A stretch of 64,000 nucleotides of DNA from Cherax quadricarinatus (Eukaryota > Arthropoda > Malacostraca > Decapoda > Parastacidae): positions 5,769,052 to 5,833,051 of the forward strand of contig NC_091341.1 in assembly GCF_038502225.1 (NCBI RefSeq). The letters are read 5' to 3'. Below the pieces are notes generated by a model. That model had not been told where the DNA came from and ran no database searches. It was given only the letters and a program-made list of their open reading frames with translations. This document shows, piece after piece, positions 39,771-48,400 of the stretch. Within the stretch, counting starts at the first letter, position 1. Each line of letters starts with the position of its first letter. The position numbers were made by a program, and so were the translations under genes.

Positions 39771-39806
39771 TGAAGTATTGGAATAGAATCTTAAATGCTG
39801 CAGAAG

Positions 39807-39951
39807 GTAAGATGAGAAGTTCTCGATGACGTATAAGTAGCCAGGGGCCACAAGATAAGATGAGAAGTTCTCGATGACGTATAAGTAGCCAGGGCCCACA
39901 AGATAAGATGAGAAGTTCTCGATGACGTATAAGTAGCCAGGGGCCACAAGA
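39807..39951 (+). repeat. 48-bp tandem repeat, three units
   Basis: Units of ATAAGATGAGAAGTTCTCGA ... CAGGGGCCACAAG begin at about 39807, 39855 and 39903, nearly identical. Confidence 0.93.
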
Positions 39952-39984
39952 ACACCCAAGTTCAAAACATCAGTATAGAAAAAG

Positions 39985-40150
39985 GACACAAGTGCAACTA
40001 ATGTGACATTCTATTGTGGCATCTTTTCGCTCTCCAGAAGCTTTATCAAACCGATCCTGGAGAGCGAAACGTTGCCACAACAGAATGCCAAATTAGTTGC
40101 ACTAGTTTTCTTTTATCTAACATATTGTCGGTAATTCTACCAACGTTAAT
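39985..40150. mobile_element. Penelope-associated palindrome with a 27-nt hairpin
   Basis: The left arm (AAGTGCAACTAATGTGACAT ... TTCGCTCTCCAG, about 39990-40036) is inverted in the right arm (CTGGAGAGCGAAACGTTGCC ... TTAGTTGCACT, about 40058-40104) around a 20-base loop. The minus strand at 40023-40049 holds the conserved hairpin TTGATAAAG-CTTCTGGAGAG-CGAAAAG. GTCGGTAATTCTACCAACGT follows at about 40125. Confidence 0.7.
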
Positions 40151-40440
40151 ACAATAAAATATGATGACATAGTCAAATCACTTTTCCTTTTCTCTCTCTC
40201 AGAATACAGAGCCAATGAGGAGATCTCATTCAAACCTCTAAGATATTATTAAATGGTTTTGAAACACTGAAACACGAAGATTTATTTGAAGTGTAAAACG
40301 AGTCCATAACCCGATAAAAATGGAATGAACTTTCACTTCACTCGAACACATGTAAAAAAAACAAAAAATTAGAATTATAGAAGAGTGGAACAAACTACGT
40401 GCAGTATATCAGTGTCATAAATGGTTTTGAAACCGACAAG

Positions 40441-40600
40441 TTGAAGATTGAGACACTTATGCAACATATGGGAATCTTTATTAACGAAGCGTTTCGCCAC
40501 ACTTTGTATTGGACTGATAAAGCCACTGTGTGGCGAAACGTTTCCTTAATAAAGATTCCCATATGTTGCATAAGTGTCTCAATCTTCAGAATATCAGTGG
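40441..40600. mobile_element. Penelope-associated palindrome with intact 27-nt hairpin
   Basis: The arms, about 40441-40503 and 40530-40590, are near-perfect reverse complements (outer parts TTGAAGATTGAGACACTTAT and its inverse). Between them the plus strand at 40514-40540 carries CTGATAAAG, stem GCCAC, loop TGT, stem GTGGC and GAAACG. Confidence 0.75.
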
Positions 40601-40631
40601 TATACATTACTGACAAGATGATGAATTAGAC

Positions 40632-40850
40632 ATGTGCAACATCTGGGTTTCTTGCAGACGTTTCGTCATCCAGTGGCTTTATCAATACATGGACTTATAA
40701 TGAAGATTGTAGAAATGTATATATCTTCCACTGTCTGTTATATTTATTTAGACAATCTATAGTACGTCTATGTAATGCATTGATAAAGCCATTGGATGGC
40801 GGAACGTCTAAAAATAAAGAGACCCAGATGTTGCACCTGTTTAATTCATC
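40632..40850. mobile_element. Penelope-associated inverted pair with two 27-nt hairpins
   Basis: Left arm hairpin 40659-40685 (minus: TTGATAAAG GCCAC...). Right arm hairpin 40780-40806 (plus: TTGATAAAG, stem GCCAT, loop TGG, stem ATGGC, then GGAACG). The outer sequences CAACATCTGGGTTTCTT and AATAAAGAGACCCAGATGTT are inverted. The spacer is about 90 bases. Confidence 0.7.
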
Positions 40851-42287
40851 AAACTACCTGTTGAAACTCTAAGCACGAAGACAATATAGTCATTTAAGAA
40901 TTAGCTGGACAAGCACTTTACAAGTATTGAATTATACTTAATCTACACTGGGGCGATAATGAAAGGGTTCCCGACGTCTGTTTAGGCTTGTTCAGGACGA
41001 TTAGTTAACAAAGTCAGCCAAGTTAATAAATAGTATTAGTGATAGAAGTAGAGGGTTGTGTTAGTCACTGCAGCGTTACGCTTTCAACTGCACCACAGAA
41101 TCCGGAAGTAGAGTTAATGGTAACTAGAAAAGACAGATGGGAAAAGAGGAGGTGGAGGAGTAGCAATGGTAAACAAGAACAAGCGAACTTTTGAGGAGAT
41201 GAAAGGAATAAATTGATAAGGGTCAAATGACTATGTACTAGGAACACTTAGGATAGGGCAACCCAAGATGGTGACAGCAGTGATGTAGAGCCCATTACTA
41301 AACAGTAGGAGACCAAGACAGGAATATGACAACAGATCAGTGGCGGATATGATTTCTCAGGTAGCTAAATGAGCCCACAGAGTCAATGCAAAACAACTTA
41401 TCATGGGAGATTTCAACCTAAAGGAAATAGACTGGGAGAATCTGAATCACATAGTGGTGGGCTAAGTAGTTGAAGGCGGTGATGGAAACTTTGTGTCAGC
41501 GTGTCAGAGACGAACGAGCAAGGATAAATCTTGTATTCACTTAAAGTGATTGATTTAGGAGACAATAAGAAAGACCCCCTCAGTGCTAGCAGTCACACAG
41601 AACTTAAGTTTGAACATCGTGTGGCAGTGAACGTGAAAACACAGATCGAGAAGAAAAGGACAAAGCAGGCTTCAAAATAGGAGATAATAATAGTATGAGG
41701 CAGTTCTTAAACGGAGTACCGTGGGAAAGGTAAGAAGATGGAAAGATAGCTACAGGAATGATTGTCAGATATAACTGGAAAGTGTTAGGAGGCAGAGGAT
41801 AAAGTCTTACCAAGAGAAGCAGAAGCAGCGCAGGCAAAAACAGAGTGAGTCCATGGTTCCCCAAAGCTATACAGAGGCACGATGAAAAGAGAAGTGGACA
41901 GAAAAGCCAGAAACGATTTCCCATGGATAAGAAGAGAGGCTGAGCGCCAATCTGAGAATAGCATTACTTCGAAAGCCGAGTCCAAGTTGCTATACAGCCA
42001 CAGCAGAAAGAAGACTAACAGTGAAGAACCAAGTAATAAGGATGAAAAGGATGAAATGACCAGAAAATCATTGAGGAGATGAACAGAAGGTTTAAGAAGG
42101 TATTCTCGTTGGAAACGGGGAGATTACAAGAGAGTCAAGAAGGAAGAGTGAACCAACAAGTTTGGACAATACGCATTTCGGGAAAAGAGATGAGGAAATT
42201 GACCTAGTTGGATTCCTCAAAGAAAAAGGGAACAGAGAGAATCTCTCTATGAGCTCTGAAGGAGCGAGTCGAGATCTGTGCACCACT

Positions 42288-42474
42288 AGCAGCAGATTTA
42301 TTACTATTATTATAATCAAGGGGAAGCGCTAAACCCGTAGGATTATACAGCTCCTGGGGGTGGGATGTGGAAGGCATTAAGGCTTAATTCGGGGAACTGG
42401 AGTACAGATCCAATTCCCTAAATCAAGAGCCCCTCACCAACATCAAGGAACCTTCCGTGAGGGGAGCAGCAAAT
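42288..42474 (-). mobile_element. (TTA)-tailed short element, ~167 bp, inserted in alpha LINE copy 4
   Basis: The flanks AGCAGCAGAT (42288-42297) and AGCAGCAAAT (42465-42474) form a 10-bp duplication with one mismatch. The insert starts TTATTACTATTATTATAATC (the tail, seen on plus) and in minus sense contains GTATAATCCTACGGGTTTAG, CGCTTCC. It is the longest clear copy of this family here. Confidence 0.82.
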
Positions 42475-42662
42475 GTAGTCCTGATATTTAAGAACAGGAG
42501 ACAAACAAATGACATTAAACTGCTGGCTAGTATCACTGACAAGCATAGTATGTAAACAGATGAGCAGTGGAGCACCTAGAAAGGAGAAGGTTCATTTGTA
42601 ATAGCTAGCACGGTTATAGATGGTAAATTTGTTTCTATGAAAGGGTAACAAAAGTTAGGAGA

Positions 42663-42667
42663 AAGAG

Positions 42668-42721
<54 letters not shown>
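42663..42721 (+). repeat. (GA)n microsatellite
   Basis: About 29 GA dinucleotides with one GCGA interruption at the start. Confidence 0.97.
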
Positions 42722-42726
<5 letters not shown>

Positions 42727-43310
42727 TGGGTTGTATAATTTACGTATGTATGAAGGTGTCCGATACAGCATCTCACATGAGACTGGGATGAAAGCAGGAA
42801 GAGCAGGTAGAAATAAGAGGTAAACAAGTACAATGGATCAAGGCATACCAAACATGAAGGAACTAATAAGTTACTGTCCTTGAGGAGATGTTGGAATGGT
42901 CAGTACTGGCACCAGTACTGTTTCTTATGTACATATAAACCAAAACAGAAGAAACAGAATCAGAGGTGTATCCCTGGGACAATCCAGGAACGACTATAGA
43001 TGCAACTGAATAAGCTTCAGGATTGCTCTAGGAAGCTATTAGAATTTAACGTAAGAAAATACAAAGTTATGAAAATCGGGGATGGGCAGGGGAAAAAGAG
43101 TACTGGCTCGGGGAACAAAGACTGCAAATCTTCCTGAAAGAGAAGGACCTCGGAGTGAGCAAAGTTCCAAGAAAATCACCCCAGGCACACTTTAGCCGAA
43201 TAACGGCTGCACTAAACGCGAGACTGGCAGATTTAAGAGTGGCTCTCAGAACCTCAATAAGGAGTCATTCACGACACTATATACATGTCAGAGCCATCTT
43301 AGAATCAAGG

Positions 43311-43735
43311 AGTAGTAGGAACTGAGGAGAATATAAGACACAGTCAAGCTGGGCACATAACAAACGTGTGATAGAAAAGAAATACAGACACATTATGCGA
43401 TGAAAGGAAACACTTCGTGAACCCAAGTTGAGCGACGTAATAAATGAAGTGGGTTCGATCCCGGGTTCACAAAGGGTGTAAGAGGAAAGAGTGGAATTGT
43501 GACCATTGTGTTTGGTGGGATATTGAGTAGGAGAGTTGGGGGTAGGGAAGAGGAAGAGAAGTAATAGAGTGGAGGGAGGGGATGAGACGGTTAGTAGAGA
43601 TGAGACGGAAAGGGAGGTGGTGGAGAAGGAGAGAGAAATAATGGACCGAAAGACCATGTGCGACAGTGAAAACCCGGGGAGAGAGATGGCACGCACGTGA
43701 GTCTATGTGTACTCGCTTATTTGTGGTTGCAGGGG
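43311..43735. other. Unassigned; isolated T-arm-like motif
   Basis: GTGGGTTCGATCCCGGGTTC at about 43449-43468 resembles a tRNA T-arm with a B-box, but no A-box or folded body is visible. Nothing else is recognised. Confidence 0.4.
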
Positions 43736-43737
43736 CG

Positions 43738-43738
<1 letters not shown>

Positions 43739-43824
<86 letters not shown>

Positions 43825-43842
43825 TGTGTGTGTGTGTGTGTG
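43739..43842 (+). repeat. (TG)n microsatellite
   Basis: About 52 TG units with one TA interruption near 43817, followed by (GA)n at 43844-43856. No alpha tail is attached. Confidence 0.97.
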
Positions 43843-43856
43843 CGAGAGAGAGAGAG

Positions 43857-44240
43857 CATGCGCGAGCACGAAATATAGATTTCCTCCCATACCTTTTAAC
43901 CACAGACATCCTATCACTATTATGAAAACAGTCAAACGGCTGACTGTTAACGGCACCTTGAACAGTTGGAATACAAATGTTCTACTGCAGAGTGGCAGGA
44001 TTTTATCACTTTTTATCCAATAATTCTAATTTTTCTAACCTAACATAACGCAACCTACCCTAGAAATGAGGTGTAATCGGTATGGGAAGAATTGACATAG
44101 TCGCTAGGAGGACCTGTCACTTATCTACTCTGTTCCTGATCTCTCGCTACTTCCTTCCCTTCTTACTTCGTCGTTGCTTCTAACACCCACCTGACACATG
44201 AAATAACCAAAGGTGCCACTACCCGCCAGGCACTGAGCAC
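43857..44240. other. Unassigned spacer
   Basis: Nothing recognised. Confidence 0.4.
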
Positions 44241-44243
44241 ACA

Positions 44244-44575
44244 TTGTACAAGGCAGCACACACTGTACAAGGCAGCACACACTGTACAAGGCAGCACACA
44301 CTGTACAAGGCAGCACACATGCAGTACAAGGCAGCACACACTGTACAAGGCAGCACACACTGTACAAGGCAGCACACATGCAGTACAAGGCAGCACACAC
44401 TGTACAAGGCAGCACACACTGTACAAGGCAGCACACATGCAGTACAAGGCAGCACACACTGTACAAGGCACCACACATGCAGTACAAGGCAGCACACACT
44501 ATACAAGGCAGCACGCACTGTACAAGGCAACACACTGTGCAAGGCAACACACACTGTACAAGGCAGCACATACGC
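44244..44575 (+). repeat. 19-bp minisatellite
   Basis: About 17 units of TGTACAAGGCAGCACACAC, with 20-bp variants (ATGCAGTACAAGGCAGCACAC) recurring roughly every third unit, a weak higher-order pattern. The Cys-rich frame on the minus strand is an artefact. Confidence 0.93.
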
Positions 44576-44582
44576 ACGCACG

Positions 44583-44585
<3 letters not shown>

Positions 44586-44650
<65 letters not shown>
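44586..44650 (+). repeat. (AC)n at the 5' side of alpha LINE copy 5
   Basis: About 32 AC units, preceded by ACGC-type variants. Alpha coding sequence begins at the next base. Confidence 0.97.
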
Positions 44651-44654
<4 letters not shown>

Positions 44655-45851
44655 AAAGACATAACGGAAGGGATAGACTTAGAAGTATCCTTTGCAGATG
44701 ATGTGAAGTTAGTGAGGAGAATCAAATCGGTCGAGGATCAGGCAGGACTACAAAGAGACCTGGACAGGCTACAAGCCTGGTACAGCAACTGGCTCCTCGA
44801 ACATAACCCTGCCAAATGCAAAGTCATGAAGATCGGGGGAAGGGCAAAGAAGACCGCAGACACAGTATAGTCTAGGTGGCTAAAGACTGCAAACCGCACT
44901 CAAGGAAAAAGATCTTAGGGTGAGTATAATACCGAGCATATCTCCTGAGGCTCACATCAATCAGATAACTGCTGCAGCATACGGGCGCCTGGCAAACCTA
45001 GGGATAGCGTTCCGATGCCTCAGTAAGGAACCGTTCAAGACTCTATACACCATATGCGTCAGGGCCATACTGGAGTATGCAGCACCAGTTTGGAATCCTC
45101 ACCTGATCAAGCACGTCAAGAAATTAGAGAAAGACAAGACTAGTTCCAGAGCTAAGAGGGTTGGTCCTACGATGAAAGGTTAAGGGAAATTGGCATGACG
45201 ACACTGGAGGACAAGAGGGTCAGGGGAGGCATGATGACATAAAATACTGCGCGGAATAGACAAAGTGGACAAAGGCAGGATGTTCCAGAGATGGGACGCA
45301 GAAACAAGGGGTCTCAATTGGAAGCTGAAGACTCAGATTATTATTATTATTAAAGATTAGCCGGTATTCTCCCGGCCCGGGCCTTTTCCAAGTGGTGGCC
45401 CGGCCTTGGCTCCCTCTTTAGGGAGTGTCTGAGACCTAAGTCTCCCATGGGAGGAGGCACAAGTACCTCCTCATCTTTGGGACCAACTGTCCCCAGGCCT
45501 AGCCACAAGCTAGGCCTCTCTGGTCTGCCATCCCCGGCCCAAGGGGGCAAATGGGAATGACAGTCTTATGAGCTAAAGGCTCGGGCTCAGGCACCTACCC
45601 TACCCTAGAAGGGTTAGGCATGGTATCGATCGAAGACTCAGATGAGTCAAAGGGATGTTAGGAAGTATTTCTTCAGTCAGAGTTGTTAGGCAGTGGAATA
45701 GCATAGAAAGTGACGTAGTGGAGGCGGAAACAATACATAGTTTTAAGACGAGGTTTGATAAAGCTCATGGAGCAGGGAGAGGACCTAGTAGCAGTCAATG
45801 AAGAAGCGGGGACAGGAGCTATGAATCGACCCCTGCAAACACAAATGGGTG

Positions 45852-45853
<2 letters not shown>
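44651..45853 (+). pseudogene. Alpha LINE copy 5, 5'-truncated at the RT, with an inserted short element
   Basis: It opens in the middle of the RT (VKDITEGIDLEV, FADDVKLVRRI at 44688-44720) directly after (AC)n. Frame breaks occur near 44840-44870, 45150 and 45240. AHINQITAAAYGRLANLGIA and YAAPVWNPHLIKHVKKLEK are recognisable. A 293-bp insertion with a 12-bp duplication splits it at 45338/45632. The tail (GACCCCTGCAAACACAAATG, GGTGAGTAC) leads directly into (AC)n at 45854. AC repeats thus flank both ends in the same orientation. Confidence 0.85.
45327..45643 (-). mobile_element. Short (TTA)-tailed element, 293 bp, with perfect 12-bp target-site duplication
   Basis: GAAGACTCAGAT is present at 45327-45338 and 45632-45643. 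The insert starts on plus with TTATTATTATTATTA, so its sense strand is minus with a (TAA)n tail. The body is GC-rich (CCGGCCCGGGCCTTTTCCAA, GGCCTAGCCACAAGCTAGGC) and different from the family at 42298. It has no coding capacity. The intact duplication indicates retrotransposition in trans. Confidence 0.9.

Positions 45854-45909
<56 letters not shown>
45854..45909 (+). repeat. (AC)n at the 3' side of alpha LINE copy 5
   Basis: About 28 AC units immediately after the tail GGTGAGT. Confidence 0.97.
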
Positions 45910-45913
<4 letters not shown>

Positions 45914-46204
45914 TGCTTCCTATCTGTATTCACCTACTTGTCTTTTGAGTTCCTAGACTCTACAGCTTTGAGGTGCTTGAGAATAGATGTATCAGAAAGC
46001 TTCTGTTACAGTGGGAAGGCAGAGTCAGGTCACAACCATTGGTCACTGAAGAGAAGGTAAGGACGGAGAAAGGGAGAACTTGAAGAGGGGAAAGTTTTCT
46101 CATCTCTCAAACATCCCGTTAAACTCTCTAAATGCACTCGTTATGAAGTATCATCTCACACACACACATAATTAGATGTTAGATAACTGGTTCAGAGAAC
46201 CCAG

Positions 46205-46720
46205 AGGTTGATAAATTAAACACATTTGCAACACTTGGGTATCTTCATTGAGAAAACGTTTCGCCACTCAGTGACTTCATTAGTCCTATACAAAGAAGAA
46301 TGGTGACGATCAGGAGACTGAGGTAATCAGTCCCTCGGCCAGGAGTCGATGTAATCGGTCCATCAATTTTGAAAAGAATACTGTATATGCGCAGAGTGGC
46401 TTGTATACTGTAGACAGGTGAAGTGAAGCAGTCGTAGGCGATATCACAGTGGACAAATCTACATGTGGAAGCAGATCATGCCTATAGGTGAGATAACTGA
46501 AAAATTGTAATAATGTTGGTAGAATTACCGACAATATGTTAGATAAAAGGACACAAGTGCAACTAATGTGACATTTTCTCGTGGCAACGTTTCGCTCTCC
46601 ATGAGCTTCATCAAGCCGTTACAAACAGTACATGGACACAGAGGGTATATATAGGCTTAGAGTGAGGTGTAATACTAGTGGTAGTAGTAGTAGTAATACA
46701 ATATGGTAGAACAGTCAACT
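46205..46720 (-). mobile_element. Penelope-like terminal sequences with two 27-nt hairpins
   Basis: Minus-strand hairpins lie at 46257-46283 (CTAATGAAG, stem GTCAC, loop TGA, stem GTGGC, GAAACG) and 46588-46614 (TTGATGAAG, GCTC, ATGGA, GAGC, GAAACG). TTGGTAGAATTACCGACAAT at 46515 is the inverse of the block near 40125. A (TAG)n tract (46678-46698) matches the (CTA)n near 38520. They lie just downstream, in element sense, of the GIY-YIG fragment at 46.9-47.3 kb. Confidence 0.65.
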
Positions 46721-46889
46721 TGCACATGAGTAAAAGGGTATAAAAGCTATTACTTGGGTAGCATAAAAACAGGTTAGACAAATATTTCTGTTAGTGGTTG
46801 GATTTGAGAAGGTCAGTTTCAGTGTTCCTCCTCTGTTATGTTCTTATGTAGTATTAGCAGCAGAGACTATGTGATGACAGGGTTTATTG

Positions 46890-47365
46890 TTTTGAGGAGG
46901 ATTTTTGCTAATACTTTAGAGATGATGAAGCTGCCTCTATTTTGCTTGTGTTAGAAACAGCTATTAATGATTCAAGGCATTTACGTCTGCGGAAATTAGG
47001 CTCTCTGATCACTAGTCGGGCGTCGTTGAATTTCATGAGGTGACTGGTGGAATTCCGGTGTTGTACGCAGGTGTTGTTCAAGTTATCTTTCCTACATACG
47101 TTAATGTGTTCACTGAGGCGCGTTTCGAGGTTCTTAGCTGTTTCACCTACATACATCCTGTCACAGCCTCCACAAGATATAGTGTAAACTCCTGCATTGA
47201 CTGGATCATGGTTGTTCGATTTTGTCCTGGTTAGATTCCTTATGGAAGTGCTGGATGCGATGGCGACTCTAGTGTTAGTTTGTGCGAGTACCTTGAAATC
47301 TTAGATTAACAACTTTGTGAATGAGGACGTCTAGAAAAGGTAGCTTATCATTCGACAGTACAGTG
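46890..47365 (-). pseudogene. Penelope-like element RT end and GIY-YIG endonuclease
   Basis: In minus sense LPFLDVLIHKVVN (near 47345-47310) is the RT-side FLDVL block. After a frameshift the frame reads VNAGVYTISCGGCDRMYVGET, then AKNLETRLSEHINVCRKD, and ends SSSLKY at a stop near 46908. GVY...YVG is the GIY-YIG pair with the CX2C-type Cys residues (SCGGC). The domain order RT then GIY-YIG defines canonical Penelope-like elements. This copy lacks most of the RT. The related fragment at 38850 shares CGNCDKFYVGET. Confidence 0.85.
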
Positions 47366-47379
47366 GAACCCAGTACGTC

Positions 47380-48210
47380 GGCTCATGTGCAAGGAGTGTA
47401 TGCAAGAAAAATGGTAAATCAAAGGACTTTTAGAAAATGAGAGCGAAGGTCTGAATAGCAAATTGGAAGAAGATTGGAAAAAAAAAAGTTCAATTTCCTT
47501 TCGGAGGAAATTTTGAAAATTTGAAAAAAAAAAAGACAGGGAAGAGGCTGCAGAAAATGTAAATAGGACTAATATGGCTAAAGAAAGAGCCCTAAGACTG
47601 GAAGAGTGAATGAAAAATTTGAAGACGACTTTGGAGAAATGAGAGGGAAGGGTGGAAGAGGCAGAAAAAATTAATGGAAAAGTTGAAAACCCTAGAAAGG
47701 ATAAAGAAGGAAAGTAACTAACAGAGTTGTTCTTTGAAGATGGGGACGCTAAGAAGGTGAGAGAGACAGAGAGAAAGAGAGAACAAGAAAATGGTGCAGA
47801 GAAAATCTAGAGGGATACGTACTGAGAGTAAGAGGTACGTCACTGTTGATCTGGATATAATTCAGGTGGTTTATGAGGGACCAGGAAGCAGGAGATGGGC
47901 GGATGAAAAACATAAGATCATATCGATCATTCGGTACATAAAAGAAAAGAGAAATCAACTGGAAAATTTTCAGTGAATCGAGAGGTTCTGCCATGGCAAA
48001 CAATGACTGATAAAGCAAACTATCTTGTCACAAATATTGAAAAGAATCCTGAGAGTGTCTGCACAACACACACTATCACTGTGTACCTGAAATGGGAGAG
48101 GATGAAAACAGAGTGAACAGATGAAACAGTATGTAATAAGCTGCCGGACACAGGGAAGAAAAGAAGATGAAGAGGTAGGAGGAGGAAGCAATCAGTCTTA
48201 AGAAACTTCA
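47380..48210 (+). pseudogene. Alpha LINE copy 6 ORF1 relic (coiled coil)
   Basis: Glu/Lys-rich coiled-coil remnants (ENESEGLNSKLEEDWKK near 47440-47480, then GRVNEKFEDDFGEM) and a block EKHKIISIIRYIKEKRNQLEN at about 47905-47968. The position in front of the Pro/Ser-rich linker and decayed ORF2 mirrors copy 2. Several stops are present. Confidence 0.55.
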
Positions 48211-48400
48211 GATGCACCCCATCCCCCAGCTCTCTCCTAGCAGACCCAACTCAAGGCCTGCCCCTACTTCTCCAACACTAACAGCCCATCCTTCTTCCCA
48301 TCTCCATACCCTCCAGCCTCTTCCTCCCTCACCTTTACCTACAACTTCTTCACACACCAACCCAAGCACTGCCTAGCCAACTTCTGCCGCATGCACAGCA
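48211..48400 (+). repeat. Pro/Ser-rich linker of alpha LINE copy 6
   Basis: C-rich sequence (CCCATCCTTCTTCCCATCTC and similar) in the position of the linker at 11105-11455. Confidence 0.5.

Larger units (their letters stand above)
41050..43310 (+). pseudogene. Alpha LINE copy 4, relic (endonuclease to RT), with two insertions
   Basis: Frames shift continually. Endonuclease IMGDFNLKEIDWENL is at about 41400-41445. The linker RKARNDFPWIRREAERQSEN, ITSKAESKLLYSHSRKKT is at 41905-42015. The RT start ANVVLIFKNRRQ is at about 42470, and the C-terminal CKVMKI-like block is near 43060-43080. A short element is inserted at 42298-42464, and a (GA)n tract occupies 42663-42721. Motifs A and C are not recoverable, so this is among the older alpha copies. 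Confidence 0.72.

Noticed and set aside
44125..44725. Cys-rich minus-strand frames resembling small secreted proteins
   Set aside because: They follow the 19-bp minisatellite and neighbouring (AC)n exactly; no signal peptide or stable frame.
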